Of a stretch of 64,000 bases of DNA, positions 36,028 through 45,390 are shown piece by piece (position 1 is the stretch's first letter; every line of letters starts with the position of its first letter). The notes under the pieces were generated by a model. That model had not been told where the DNA came from, searched no databases, and saw only the letters and a program-made list of their open reading frames with translations. The DNA comes from Lacrimispora sphenoides JCM 1415. Its GTDB lineage: Bacteria; Bacillota; Clostridia; Lachnospirales; Lachnospiraceae. A program made the translations under genes and the position numbers. The stretch lies in contig NZ_LT630003.1 in the NCBI RefSeq assembly GCF_900105615.1, positions 4,228,501 through 4,292,500 on the forward strand. Reading direction: 5' to 3'.

Positions 36028-36248
36028 TTATTACTCTTATTTCGGGTATCTTCTCCTCGGTTTTTAAGGAACGTAAGTATCCTTAGTATTTCGCAGCGCT
36101 ATCCTGATCCGTTATAAGCTATAAGGTCATTATTCTGGCTTATAACACATTTTCTCAATCTATGACTCCCCTTTTTCATTAAAATACCTATATACTTGTT
36201 ACCATTATTGATATAAGATATTTTTATATGATCAGAAAGGAAAAGAAT

Positions 36249-36410
36249 ATGTCAGAAAATAATAAAAACAAATCAGCCCACTCTGGATTAGCTATTGGTA
36301 TGAGCTTAGGATTGATATTTGGATTACTTTTGGATAATCTTGCCCTAGGTCTATCATTGGGCTTGTTATTTGGCTTTGCGGGGGATCAGAAGATTCTGAA
36401 AAAGAAATAA
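36249..36410 (+). CDS. Small glycine-zipper membrane protein (53 aa)
   Basis: ATG 36249 follows AAAGGA at 7 bases. A polar start (SENNKNKSAHS) leads into two short helices with Gly every three to four residues (LAIGMSLGLIFGLLLDN, then LALGLSLGLLFGFAGDQ), a glycine-zipper pattern, and a basic end. Related short proteins are common in Firmicutes and unstudied. Confidence 0.6.
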   Translation: MSENNKNKSAHSGLAIGMSLGLIFGLLLDNLALGLSLGLLFGFAGDQKILKKK

Positions 36411-36658
36411 ATTAAAATTTTATCACTTGAATTTTCATACTGCTATAATTTTTCAACGTTTCGATGTTGAAAAAATAAAAAAATTACCCGTAAGACAAAA
36501 TCAGAGAGAAAAGGGAAAAGTAAACAAATATAAATTTGAATTGCGTCAACAAAAGAAAAAGTATAAACACAAAGGACATTAACCAGATTCACATTGTACC
36601 CCAATACGTAATAGGGAGAATCAGGCGCATTATCAGCTATAAGATTTGAGGAGTATAT
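36411..36658. other. Intergenic stretch with one hairpin
   Basis: TTTTTCAACG and TGTTGAAAAA near 36448-36473 form a hairpin that could end the 53-residue gene; the T run is better on the minus strand. A 157-codon minus-strand frame crossing this region lacks support. Confidence 0.4.
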
Positions 36659-37354
36659 ATGGATAAAGAATTTATAAAAATAGAGAATATCCCTGTAATT
36701 TTGTGGGGAACAAAATCGGACAGCATATACATATATGTTCATGGTAAGAACGCAAATAAAGAAGAAGCAAATAGTTTTGCGGAAAAGGCAGTTAAAAGAG
36801 GCTTTCAAGTTCTTAGTTTTGACTTGCCCGAACACGGTGAACGAATAAATGAAAACTATCCTTGTGTTGTCTGGAATGGGATTCACGATTTGAATATAAT
36901 TGGAGCGTATGTCCAACAGAGTTGGATTGACATTTACTTGTATGGCATTAGCTTAGGCGCATATTTTAGTCTGCTTGCGTACAAAGATATGCCGCTTAAA
37001 AAGTGCCTGCTTCTATCTCCTATACTTGACATGGAACGTTTAATACAAAATATGATGAAATGGTTTAGCGTCAGCGAAGAAGTACTGAAGGAAAAACAAG
37101 AAATTCAAACGCCAATAGGTGAAATGCTAAACTGGGATTATTATTGTTATGTGAGAAACAATCCCATTGACAGATGGAATGTATCAACGGCAATATTATT
37201 CGGTTCAGAGGATAATCTAACTGAGCGTGAAATAGTTGAAGATTTTGCAAAACGGTTTGACTGCGATTTAACCGTTTTAGATGGTGGTGAACACTGGTTT
37301 CATACAGAGAAGCAATTAACCATATTGGATAAATGGCTTGATAAACAGATATAG
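36659..37354 (+). CDS. Alpha/beta hydrolase of unknown specificity
   Basis: A 231-residue cytosolic protein with the alpha/beta hydrolase core: YVHGKNANKEEANSFA (oxyanion loop), FDLPEHGER, nucleophile elbow LYGISLGAYFS with Ser near residue 98, an acid near FGSEDNLTE and the base in DGGEHWFH. GAGGAG lies 5-6 bases before the ATG. It has no lid domain, is small for the family, and stands alone. Substrate is unknown. Confidence 0.75.
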   Translation: MDKEFIKIENIPVILWGTKSDSIYIYVHGKNANKEEANSFAEKAVKRGFQVLSFDLPEHGERINENYPCVVWNGIHDLNIIGAYVQQSWIDIYLYGISLGAYFSLLAYKDMPLKKCLLLSPILDMERLIQNMMKWFSVSEEVLKEKQEIQTPIGEMLNWDYYCYVRNNPIDRWNVSTAILFGSEDNLTEREIVEDFAKRFDCDLTVLDGGEHWFHTEKQLTILDKWLDKQI

Positions 37355-37561
37355 AGATTCTTTTAGGGGCCGGAGGACGCAGCATGCACCTTCCAGAGGC
37401 CCATCTTTCGCGCTCTTCCTTTATTTATAATGATTCTCAATAAGTTTTTTACTTTTCTCTTACAAATCAAAAAACGACAAAATAACAGGTGCACAATTTG
37501 CATTAATCTAGTATAATATCTGTATATTGGAATACAACCGCTTTTGCAAAGGAGGAAATAT

Positions 37562-38692
37562 ATGGGAACTACAGACAACAGTTTCTTGCTAAGAATCCAG
37601 CAGGGTCAAAGGGAAACGGAAAAGCTCATGAGCCAGAAGCAGTATAACATGGCTATGATCAAAGCCCGGCAAACCCTGGAATATATGGTAAATTATCTTG
37701 GAGAAAGGGCTCTGATTGTGGAAGGCGATCTGGCGGACAGCATAGACCAGCTATTTGAAGGACGCTTTATTTCTCAGTCTGCCAAAGACCACTATCACAG
37801 GATCCGCGTGCTGGGAAACAAGGCAGTTCACGAAGGAGATGACAGTCCCTATGACGCCAACGAGGCCTTTCAGCTTCTGTCTCAGGAAGTCAATACCTTT
37901 GCAAACTCTAATAATAGAGGAAGCCAGGGGGGAACCCCAATTAATAAACATCCTGCAGACGTTAGGACCATCTCCTCAACTTCCCGGAATAATCCTCCGC
38001 GAAGCAGCGCTTCGAGAAATGAATTCCAGGGAACAGGTAATCAAAGAAGCAGCGGCGCAAGAACTGCGCCATTAAGAACACAGGAACATACAGGCGGTGC
38101 CGGGCGCACTGGTACAAGACCGGACGGGGCAAGACCAGGACAAAGGCCGGCTCAGAAGAGTGTTTCCAGAAACGGCCAGAGGCCCGCTTCACATAGCAGA
38201 AGCAGGAGGCGTTCCAAAAAGAAAGGCTTTGATCCCTACGAACTGCTGAAACCGGCTCTCATCTTTCTGGTTCTTCTTGTACTTGTCCTGATCATCGTAA
38301 AGCTGATCCCAGGAAAGGACTCAAAAAAAGATCCCACAACAGCCGAAACGACTGCTGAGGTAACTACCGAAGCCATGACAAGTGCCGAAACTTCTGCAGA
38401 ACCTACGGAACCAGAGACAGAAGCGACGAAAATTTATACCACTAAAAGCAAGCTTAATGTCCGCTCAGAGCCTTCTACCGAAGGTGCCAAGCTTGGAAGC
38501 CTTGCTTCCGGTACAGTAGTGGAATATGTCAAGACTTATGACGACAAATGGACGGTTATTATGTTTGAAGGAACAGAGGCTTATGTTGCCACCGAATTCC
38601 TGACAATATCGGAAAGTGAGACAGGGACGGACGCAGGGGAGTCTACTTCCGCCGCGGAGAATACAGCAACAACAACAGCCGCAACCCCGTAA
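37562..38692 (+). CDS. DUF4145 - membrane - SH3b multidomain protein
   Basis: A 376-residue protein. Residues 1-120 resemble a DUF4145 domain (KARQTLEYMVNYLGERALIV, HYHRIRVLGNKAVHEG). About 125-225 is a disordered, Arg/Gly/Ser-rich basic linker, about 232-252 a membrane helix (ALIFLVLLVLVLIIVKLI), about 255-300 a Thr/Glu-rich extracellular linker, and about 300-355 a bacterial SH3 domain (SKLNVRSEPSTEGAKLGSLA) of the kind that binds cell wall. The start at 37562 has AAAGGAGG 6 bases upstream. It probably links a cytosolic function to the wall; role unknown. A terminator separates it from the V-type ATPase operon. Confidence 0.8.
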   Translation: MGTTDNSFLLRIQQGQRETEKLMSQKQYNMAMIKARQTLEYMVNYLGERALIVEGDLADSIDQLFEGRFISQSAKDHYHRIRVLGNKAVHEGDDSPYDANEAFQLLSQEVNTFANSNNRGSQGGTPINKHPADVRTISSTSRNNPPRSSASRNEFQGTGNQRSSGARTAPLRTQEHTGGAGRTGTRPDGARPGQRPAQKSVSRNGQRPASHSRSRRRSKKKGFDPYELLKPALIFLVLLVLVLIIVKLIPGKDSKKDPTTAETTAEVTTEAMTSAETSAEPTEPETEATKIYTTKSKLNVRSEPSTEGAKLGSLASGTVVEYVKTYDDKWTVIMFEGTEAYVATEFLTISESETGTDAGESTSAAENTATTTAATP

Positions 38693-38709
38693 AGAAACCG
38701 TTAAAAAAT

Positions 38710-38753
38710 AGCGAAGAAACCAGGGAAAATTTTCCCTGATCTTCGCTTTTTTC
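38710..38753 (+). terminator. Terminator of the DUF4145-SH3b gene
   Basis: AGCGAAGA/TCTTCGCT with an inner CAGGGAAAA/TTTTCCCTG stem, then TTTTTT. Confidence 0.85.
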
Positions 38754-38925
38754 TATTGACCATGCATAGCTGCAGCCCTATTGTCGTAATCTATATTTAT
38801 GTTAAAACTATATTAATATTGGGTTTTTTTACTAACATCCTATGGAATTTTTTTTAAATTGTAGTATCATTATAAATCAAGCACTATATTTTTTAAAAAA
38901 ATAATTACAAAAAGGAGGGCTCGGT

Positions 38926-39237
38926 ATGGATACTGTAATCGAGAAGATATCCGAGATTGAATCGGCAGCGGCATCTATTATGAATGATGCCAATGAGCGC
39001 AAAAAGGCGTTTGCCGAAGATATGAAAGAACAGACCGCTGAATTTGATGCACAGCTGGAAGAAGAAACCAGTAAAAAAATTCAAGAACTGCAGGCTGGCA
39101 TGGAAATCAGTATGAATAATCGTCTGGAAAAACAGCGAAGCGATTCCGAAAAGGTCCTTAAAGCCATGGAACAGCGTTACGAAGATCATCATACTCAATA
39201 TGTGGAGAAACTATTCAATACTATGATAAAGGAGTGA
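38926..39237 (+). CDS. ntpF: V-type ATPase G/H-like peripheral stalk subunit, copy 2
   Basis: A 103-residue coiled-coil protein beginning MDTVIEKISEIESAAASIM, same length as the copy 1 protein but only about half identical, mainly at both ends (YVEKLF-TM-KE tail shared). GGAGG precedes the ATG. The 172 bases upstream are AT-rich with no TTGACA-type box and no CCACTTGG palindrome, so the regulation seen before copy 1 is missing here. Confidence 0.85.
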   Translation: MDTVIEKISEIESAAASIMNDANERKKAFAEDMKEQTAEFDAQLEEETSKKIQELQAGMEISMNNRLEKQRSDSEKVLKAMEQRYEDHHTQYVEKLFNTMIKE

Positions 39238-39241
39238 TCCA

Positions 39242-40288
39242 ATGGGAGACTTACTATCCTACAGCGGCATTACAACCAAAGTAAGAGCCATGGAGAGCCA
39301 TCTGATCACCGACAGTCAGTTCCGCGAAATGGCTGCCCTTGAAACCGTTTCTGATGCAGAGGAATATTTAAGACGTCTTCCGGCCTATGAAGGACTGTTT
39401 GCTAACCTGGAGGGTGTAGTGCTCCACCGGGGGGCCATTGAACAGCGTCTGATCCTTTCTCTGTACCAGGATTATGCAAAGCTCTACCGGTTCGCCAATT
39501 TAACCCAACGTAAGTTCCTTGACCTGTATTTTATGCACTTTGAAATCGATATCCTGAAGAAATGCTTCCGCAATGCTATGGGTAAGAACCGATTAGATAT
39601 CGATCTCTCTGTATTCCAGGACTTTTTTGAGAAGCATTCCCGGCTGGATCTAATTAAGCTGTCATCAACCACGGACTTAAAAGAGTTTATAGCCAACTTA
39701 GAAGGTTCGGTCTATTATGACCTGCTGTCCCACTTAGATGACAGGGAACAGCCTACCTTGTTTGATTATGAGGTCCACTTAGATCTTCTTTACTTTAAGA
39801 CCATTTGGAAGGTCATGGGAAAATATCTTACAAGCAAGGAACAGGACCTCCTCAAACGCTGCTTTGGCTCCAAGCTGGATTTACTTAATATTCAGTGGAT
39901 TTACCGATCTAAAAAATATTATCATTTGCAGCCTGCCGATATTTATACCCTTCTTATCCCCTTCAATTATCATTTGAATAAGGAGCAGATTAGTAAACTG
40001 GCAGAAACAGCTACACTGGAAGAGTTCTATTCTGTACTAAAGAATACCTTTTATGGACGGAAATCAGATCTGGAAGCCGCAGACATGCCGGACTTGGAAC
40101 ACATTACACTGGAAGTACTGGATAAAATATACCGTTCCTCCAGCCGGCAGAATCCGTATTCCATTGCCACACTGAATTCCTATCTTTATTTTAAGGAGGA
40201 AGAAATTCAAAAGATTATCACCCTCATAGAGAGCATCCGTTACCGCGTAAGCCCGGATGAAATCATCTCCTATGTAGTAAAAATGTAA
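39242..40288 (+). CDS. ntpC: V-type ATPase subunit C/d, copy 2
   Basis: A 348-residue shaft-to-ring linker, equal to copy 1 except for a patch at about residues 142-215 (SSTTDLKEFIAN, KTIWKVMGKYLTSK, FGSKLDLL). Most silent sites outside the patch are also unchanged (one GTA/GTG-type change was seen near codon 14). The patch has sharp edges, as expected if conversion tracts ended there. Confidence 0.93.
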   Translation: MGDLLSYSGITTKVRAMESHLITDSQFREMAALETVSDAEEYLRRLPAYEGLFANLEGVVLHRGAIEQRLILSLYQDYAKLYRFANLTQRKFLDLYFMHFEIDILKKCFRNAMGKNRLDIDLSVFQDFFEKHSRLDLIKLSSTTDLKEFIANLEGSVYYDLLSHLDDREQPTLFDYEVHLDLLYFKTIWKVMGKYLTSKEQDLLKRCFGSKLDLLNIQWIYRSKKYYHLQPADIYTLLIPFNYHLNKEQISKLAETATLEEFYSVLKNTFYGRKSDLEAADMPDLEHITLEVLDKIYRSSSRQNPYSIATLNSYLYFKEEEIQKIITLIESIRYRVSPDEIISYVVKM

Positions 40289-40303
40289 AGGGGGTTGCTT
40301 TTT

Positions 40304-42232
40304 GTGATAGAAAAGATGAAATTCTTAAGTATCACCGGGCCCAAGGAAGATATTGACCGGGTCATCGACACTTATTTATCCAAATATGAAATCCATTTGG
40401 AAAATGCCCTGTCGGAATTAAAAACGGTGAAAGACTTAAGGCCTTATATTGAAACAAATCCATACAAAGACGCTTACCAGCGTGCCATGGAGCTGGCGGA
40501 ATTACTCCCTCCGGGTATTCAGCCAGGCAACCGGAAAAAGATTCCAATCCAGCGGGCAGACAAAATTGTCAGTGAGATCGGGGACCAGGTAAAGGAGCTT
40601 ACAGCAAAGGAAGAGGCCCTTATATCCGAACAAAATTCTTTCCGGCAATCCCTGGAACGAATCCTGCCATTTACCGGACTAAACTATGAGTTAAGCTCCA
40701 TCCTTCAGTTTAAGTACATTAAATTCCGTTTTGGGCGTATTTCTCATGAGTATTACAACAAATTTGTGAGCTATGTATATGATACCATTGATACCGTCCT
40801 CTATAAATGCCGGGAGGATGACGAATATGTCTGGCTGGTTTATTTTGTGCCGGAAAGCATCTCTAACCAGATTGACGCTATTTATGCCTCCATGCGTTTT
40901 GAGCGTTACTTTTTGCCTGACGTATATGAGGGCACGCCTTTAGACGCCATTCATTTTCTGGAAGATAAGATAAGCGCTCTCCAGTCTGATATCGACGGCA
41001 TACGAAAACAGATGTCCGAATTGCTGGAATCCAGGCAGGAGGAGTTATTGACGGCACGGGATAAGCTTGAGGTATTTTCTACCAACTTTAACGTGAGAAA
41101 ATTGGCCGCATGCACCAAACAGAAAGTAAATACCTTTTATATCCTCTGCGGCTGGATGAGCAACCGGGATGCGGCCGCCTTTCAGAAAGAAATCTCTAAC
41201 GATGAAAAAACTTTCTGTATCTTGGAAGATGACCACAACAACATTTTGAGCAAACCTCCCACCAAGCTTCATAATCCCAGGCTTTTTAAGCCCTTTGAGA
41301 TGTTCATACAGATGTACGGTCTGCCGGCATACAATGAGATCGATCCCACCATATTGATCGGTATCACCTATTCCTTCCTCTTTGGTTTTATGTTCGGGGA
41401 TGTGGGGCAGGGAATATGCCTTCTGATTGGAGGGCTGCTCCTCTACCGGCTGAAAAAGATAAATCTGGCGGCGATTATATCCTGCTGCGGTATTTTTTCA
41501 ACCATATTTGGATTCCTGTTCGGCAGTGTTTTTGGATTTGAAAACATCATACAGGCCGTTTGGCTCCGTCCTCTGGAGCACATGACTAACCTGCCCTTTA
41601 TAGGGAGGCTGAATACCGTATTTATCGTAGCGGTTTCCATTGGTATGGGCATTATCCTGTTGACCATGGTTCTTAACATCATAAACAGCATCCGCTTTCA
41701 TGATCCGGAAAGGACCCTGTTTGACACAAACGGTGTGGCAGGACTTGTCTTCTATGCAAGCCTTGTGCTCACCATCGTCCTATACATGACAAATAATCCC
41801 ATTCCGGCTGCCATACTCCTTGTTATCATGTTTGGCCTCCCGCTGATCGTCATGTTCTTTAAGGAACCTCTCACCAACCTGGTGGAAAAGAAAGCGCAGA
41901 TCATGCCAAAGGAAAAGGGCATGTTTGTGGTTCAGGGTTTCTTTGAACTGTTTGAAGTGCTTTTAAGTTATTTTTCCAACACCCTTTCCTTTGTCCGTGT
42001 AGGGGCTTTTGCTGTCAGCCACGCGGCCATGATGGAGGTTGTCCTTATGCTGTCCGGTGTGGAAGCAGGAAACCCGAACTGGCTGGTTGTTATTCTTGGC
42101 AACTTATTCGTCTGCGGCATGGAAGGCCTGATCGTTGGAATCCAGGTTCTGCGTCTGGAATATTACGAATTATTCAGCCGTTTCTATCGTGGAACCGGCC
42201 GTGCATTTAAACCATACGGGAAGAAAATTTAA
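40304..42232 (+). CDS. ntpI: V-type ATPase membrane subunit I/a, copy 2
   Basis: A 642-residue stator/channel subunit from GTG 40304 (AAAGGGGG 9 bases before). It differs from copy 1 mainly between residues 200 and 530: the coiled-coil section (LEDKISALQSDIDGIRKQMS) and several conservative changes in the first membrane helices (Leu/Ile, Phe/Ile). The channel-arginine region near FVRVGAFAVSH is unchanged. The two copies could differ in stator flexibility or partner choice while keeping the same ion path; this is inference. Confidence 0.94.
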   Translation: MIEKMKFLSITGPKEDIDRVIDTYLSKYEIHLENALSELKTVKDLRPYIETNPYKDAYQRAMELAELLPPGIQPGNRKKIPIQRADKIVSEIGDQVKELTAKEEALISEQNSFRQSLERILPFTGLNYELSSILQFKYIKFRFGRISHEYYNKFVSYVYDTIDTVLYKCREDDEYVWLVYFVPESISNQIDAIYASMRFERYFLPDVYEGTPLDAIHFLEDKISALQSDIDGIRKQMSELLESRQEELLTARDKLEVFSTNFNVRKLAACTKQKVNTFYILCGWMSNRDAAAFQKEISNDEKTFCILEDDHNNILSKPPTKLHNPRLFKPFEMFIQMYGLPAYNEIDPTILIGITYSFLFGFMFGDVGQGICLLIGGLLLYRLKKINLAAIISCCGIFSTIFGFLFGSVFGFENIIQAVWLRPLEHMTNLPFIGRLNTVFIVAVSIGMGIILLTMVLNIINSIRFHDPERTLFDTNGVAGLVFYASLVLTIVLYMTNNPIPAAILLVIMFGLPLIVMFFKEPLTNLVEKKAQIMPKEKGMFVVQGFFELFEVLLSYFSNTLSFVRVGAFAVSHAAMMEVVLMLSGVEAGNPNWLVVILGNLFVCGMEGLIVGIQVLRLEYYELFSRFYRGTGRAFKPYGKKI

Positions 42233-42254
42233 AAACCAAAACGGAGGTAATATT

Positions 42255-42686
42255 ATGTCAACCTTAGTAAAAATTACATTAGCAATTGCATTAACCTTAA
42301 GTATCGCCCTGCCCTTCGGAGCCTTTGCCATGGGCGCAAAAACAAAGGGCCGCTATAAAACTGCTCTTGGTATCAACACCCTTTTATTTTTCGGAACCTT
42401 AATCGTATCCAGTGTATTCATGTTTAACGGCCAGGCTGCTGCTGCGGAAAGCGCCGCTGCCGGCACTGGAAGCATTGCCGGAATGGGTTACTTAGCAGCT
42501 GCCCTTTCCACAGGTCTTGCCTGCATCGGCGGCGGTATTGCCGTTTCCGCTGCTGCCAGCGCTGCTCTCGGTGCCATCAGCGAGGATGGTTCCATACTTG
42601 GTAAATCACTGATCTTCGTAGGGCTTGCCGAAGGCGTTTGTCTGTATGGCTTGATCATTTCTTTCATGATCTTAGGTAAGCTCTAA
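42255..42686 (+). CDS. ntpK: V-type ATPase membrane ring subunit K, copy 2
   Basis: A 143-residue proteolipid identical in protein sequence to copy 1; the first 60 bases compared, including the upstream spacer, are also identical at DNA level. The start is ATG 42255 behind ACGGAGG; upstream in-frame codons belong to the end of subunit I in another frame. Rings from both operons would be interchangeable. Confidence 0.93.
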   Translation: MSTLVKITLAIALTLSIALPFGAFAMGAKTKGRYKTALGINTLLFFGTLIVSSVFMFNGQAAAAESAAAGTGSIAGMGYLAAALSTGLACIGGGIAVSAAASAALGAISEDGSILGKSLIFVGLAEGVCLYGLIISFMILGKL

Positions 42687-42689
42687 TCC

Positions 42690-42998
42690 ATGAAAATGTA
42701 TTTGATCAGCGATAACGTGGACACTTGGACCGGCATGAGATTAGCCGGAGTTGAGGGCGCTGTCGTTCATGAAAAGGCTGAACTGAAACGTGAACTGGAT
42801 AAAGTCCTGGCCGATAAGGAGATTGGGATCATTCTCCTGACGGAAAAGTTCGGAAAAGAGTTTCCGGACATCATCAATGATGTGAAGTTAAACCGCAAGC
42901 TTCCATTGATCATAGAAATCCCTGACCGCCATGGTACCGGCCGCAAGCCGAACTTTATCACAGATTACGTTAATGAAGCCATCGGATTAAAACTATAA
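42690..42998 (+). CDS. ntpG: V-type ATPase subunit F, copy 2
   Basis: A 102-residue shaft subunit identical to copy 1, 3 bases after subunit K. As in copy 1 there is no strong ribosome-binding site, which suggests coupled translation. Confidence 0.92.
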   Translation: MKMYLISDNVDTWTGMRLAGVEGAVVHEKAELKRELDKVLADKEIGIILLTEKFGKEFPDIINDVKLNRKLPLIIEIPDRHGTGRKPNFITDYVNEAIGLKL

Positions 42999-43014
42999 GA
43001 AAGAGGTGGTCATC

Positions 43015-43617
43015 TTGACGACTGAGGAAAAATTACAGCATTTCCTGGAATTTTGCATGGAAGATGCCAGAACCCGCAGTGCAAAGATGCTTGATGAATA
43101 TACAGCTGCCTTGGAGCAGACCTTTTTAGAGCATCAGGAAGATGCGAAACGAAGGGCTGCACACCAGGTAGCTTTGGAAAGCGAACGAATCGAGCGGGAA
43201 ATCAACAAAAAGCTTTCCCTGGAACAGATCGGCATGAAACGGGTTTTTGGAAAAAAACAGGATGAGCTGAAAGATAAGCTGTTTTCGGAGCTTCGGGATA
43301 AACTGGCCACATTTATGGGATCCCCCGAATATACAAAGCTTTTGGAAAAGCAGATACGGGAAGCCAAGGCCCTGGCAGGAAAGGAATTCATCACCATTTA
43401 CATCGATCCTGCAGATGAAGAGAAGATCAATGAACTGGCAATTTCAGGCGGCTCTGACATCCAGGTGAGCGAATACTCCTTTCTGGGAGGAACACGGGCT
43501 GTTATCCCTTCCAGGCACATTTTAATCGACAATTCATTTCAAACCAAGCTGGCGGAGGCAAAACGCGACTTCCGCTTTGATGTAAAGGATCTGATGGGAG
43601 GTACGGCTAATGACTAA
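43015..43617 (+). CDS. ntpE: V-type ATPase subunit E, copy 2
   Basis: A 200-residue peripheral-stalk subunit identical to copy 1, from TTG 43015 with AAGAGGTGG upstream. Because E is invariant while its partner ntpF differs strongly, one E protein must pair with two different G/H subunits. Mixed stalks are therefore possible. Confidence 0.92.
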   Translation: MTTEEKLQHFLEFCMEDARTRSAKMLDEYTAALEQTFLEHQEDAKRRAAHQVALESERIEREINKKLSLEQIGMKRVFGKKQDELKDKLFSELRDKLATFMGSPEYTKLLEKQIREAKALAGKEFITIYIDPADEEKINELAISGGSDIQVSEYSFLGGTRAVIPSRHILIDNSFQTKLAEAKRDFRFDVKDLMGGTAND

Positions 43618-45376
43618 TACAGGCACCATTTCCGGCATTAACGGCCCTGTCATTTATTTAAAGGGTGATTCCGGATTCCGAATGAATGAAATGGTCTATG
43701 TAGGCGAAGACCACTTAGTCGGTGAGGTCATCGGCCTTACAGACCGCCGCACCATTGTCCAGGTATATGAGGAAACCAGCGGCTTAAAACCGGGAGGGAC
43801 GGTCACTTCCTCCGGCTTCCCCGTATCCGTCACACTGGCCCCAGGCATTTTAAACAACATCTTTGATGGAATTGAGCGCCCTTTAAGCGAGATCGCAAAG
43901 ACCGGAGGGGCATATATTGACCGGGGAATTCATGTGGATGCCCTTGACGGCGAGAAGCTCTGGAAGACCCACATAACAGTAAAAAAAGGGGATCATCTGT
44001 TACCAGGTACCATTATTGCCGAGGTTCCTGAAACCCCGGCAATCGTCCATAAGGTTATGATACCCCCTGATATGGAAGGCTATGTTCTTGACGTGGTGGA
44101 GGACGGTTCCTATACCATATCCGATCCCCTGCTGACCCTCCAGCTTTTAGACGGGTCCGAAAAGAAAATTACCATGACCCAGAAGTGGCCCATCCGTGTA
44201 CCAAGGCCTATATTAAAGAGATATCCGGCCGGAAAGCCTCTTATCACCGGGCAGAGGATCATTGATACCCTGTTTCCTCTTGCTAAGGGAGGTACCGCTT
44301 GTATACCCGGCGGTTTTGGTACAGGAAAAACCATGACTCAGCACCAGATCGCCAAGTGGTCTGATGCGGATATTATCATTTATATTGGCTGCGGGGAACG
44401 TGGCAACGAGATGACCCAGGTGCTTGAGGAGTTCTCTGAGCTCGTTGACCCCCGTTCCGGAAATCCTCTGATGGACCGGACCACACTGATTGCCAATACT
44501 TCAAACATGCCCGTGGCCGCCCGTGAAGCCAGCCTTTACTCCGGCCTTACCCTGGCGGAATACTACCGGGATATGGGATATCATGTGGCAATCATGGCGG
44601 ACTCCACCTCTAGGTGGGCCGAGGCCTTAAGAGAGTTGTCCGGGCGTCTGGAAGAGATGCCCGCGGAAGAAGGTTTCCCAGCTTATTTGGCCTCCCGTTT
44701 ATCGGCCTTCTATGAAAGAGCCGGGATGATTCAGAACATGAACGGAACCGAAGGCTCAGTTACCATCATCGGTGCCGTATCCCCTCAGGGAGGCGACTTC
44801 TCCGAGCCGGTAACCCAGAACACCAAGCGTTTTGTCCGCTGCTTCTGGGGCCTGGACAGAAACCTTGCAAACGAACGCCACTTCCCGGCCATTCACTGGC
44901 TCAGCAGTTATTCTGAATATCTGACTGATCTGGCGCCCTGGTACGTGGAAAACGTGGATAAGAAGTTCGTGGACTACAGAAACCGTCTGGTCTTCCTGCT
45001 GACCCAGGAAAGCAGCCTGATGGAGATCGTAAAGCTGATCGGCGGAGACATGCTTCCCGATGACCAGAAGCTTATACTGGAAATATCAAAGGTGATCAGG
45101 ATCGGATTTTTACAGCAGAACGCATTCCATAAGGACGATACCTGTGTCCCAATGGAAAAACAGTTTAAAATGATGGATCTAATTCTTTATTTATACAAGA
45201 AATCCCGTTCCCTTGTTTCCATGGGAATGCCTATGTCCGTATTAAAAGAGGATCCGATCTTTGATAAGATCATTTCCATTAAATATGATGTACCTAACGA
45301 CAGACTTGATATGTTTGATGACTATAAAAAGCAGGTAGATGCCTTCTATGATTCCGTCATCGAACGCAATGCATAG
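43610..45376 (+). CDS. ntpA: V-type ATPase catalytic subunit A, copy 2
   Basis: A 588-residue catalytic subunit with P-loop GGFGTGKT (234-241) and GERGNE (262-267), identical in protein to copy 1. It overlaps subunit E by 8 bases. One silent base change was seen just after the P-loop (ACT for ACC, Thr244). Confidence 0.97.
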   Translation: MTNTGTISGINGPVIYLKGDSGFRMNEMVYVGEDHLVGEVIGLTDRRTIVQVYEETSGLKPGGTVTSSGFPVSVTLAPGILNNIFDGIERPLSEIAKTGGAYIDRGIHVDALDGEKLWKTHITVKKGDHLLPGTIIAEVPETPAIVHKVMIPPDMEGYVLDVVEDGSYTISDPLLTLQLLDGSEKKITMTQKWPIRVPRPILKRYPAGKPLITGQRIIDTLFPLAKGGTACIPGGFGTGKTMTQHQIAKWSDADIIIYIGCGERGNEMTQVLEEFSELVDPRSGNPLMDRTTLIANTSNMPVAAREASLYSGLTLAEYYRDMGYHVAIMADSTSRWAEALRELSGRLEEMPAEEGFPAYLASRLSAFYERAGMIQNMNGTEGSVTIIGAVSPQGGDFSEPVTQNTKRFVRCFWGLDRNLANERHFPAIHWLSSYSEYLTDLAPWYVENVDKKFVDYRNRLVFLLTQESSLMEIVKLIGGDMLPDDQKLILEISKVIRIGFLQQNAFHKDDTCVPMEKQFKMMDLILYLYKKSRSLVSMGMPMSVLKEDPIFDKIISIKYDVPNDRLDMFDDYKKQVDAFYDSVIERNA

Positions 45377-45390
45377 GGAGGAGGCAGGCT

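Noticed and set aside
36443..36916. 157-codon minus-strand reading frame overlapping the alpha/beta hydrolase
   Set aside because: It overlaps the start of a clear hydrolase on the other strand, is Phe/Tyr/Ile-rich as expected from reversed AT-rich DNA, and has no ribosome-binding site.
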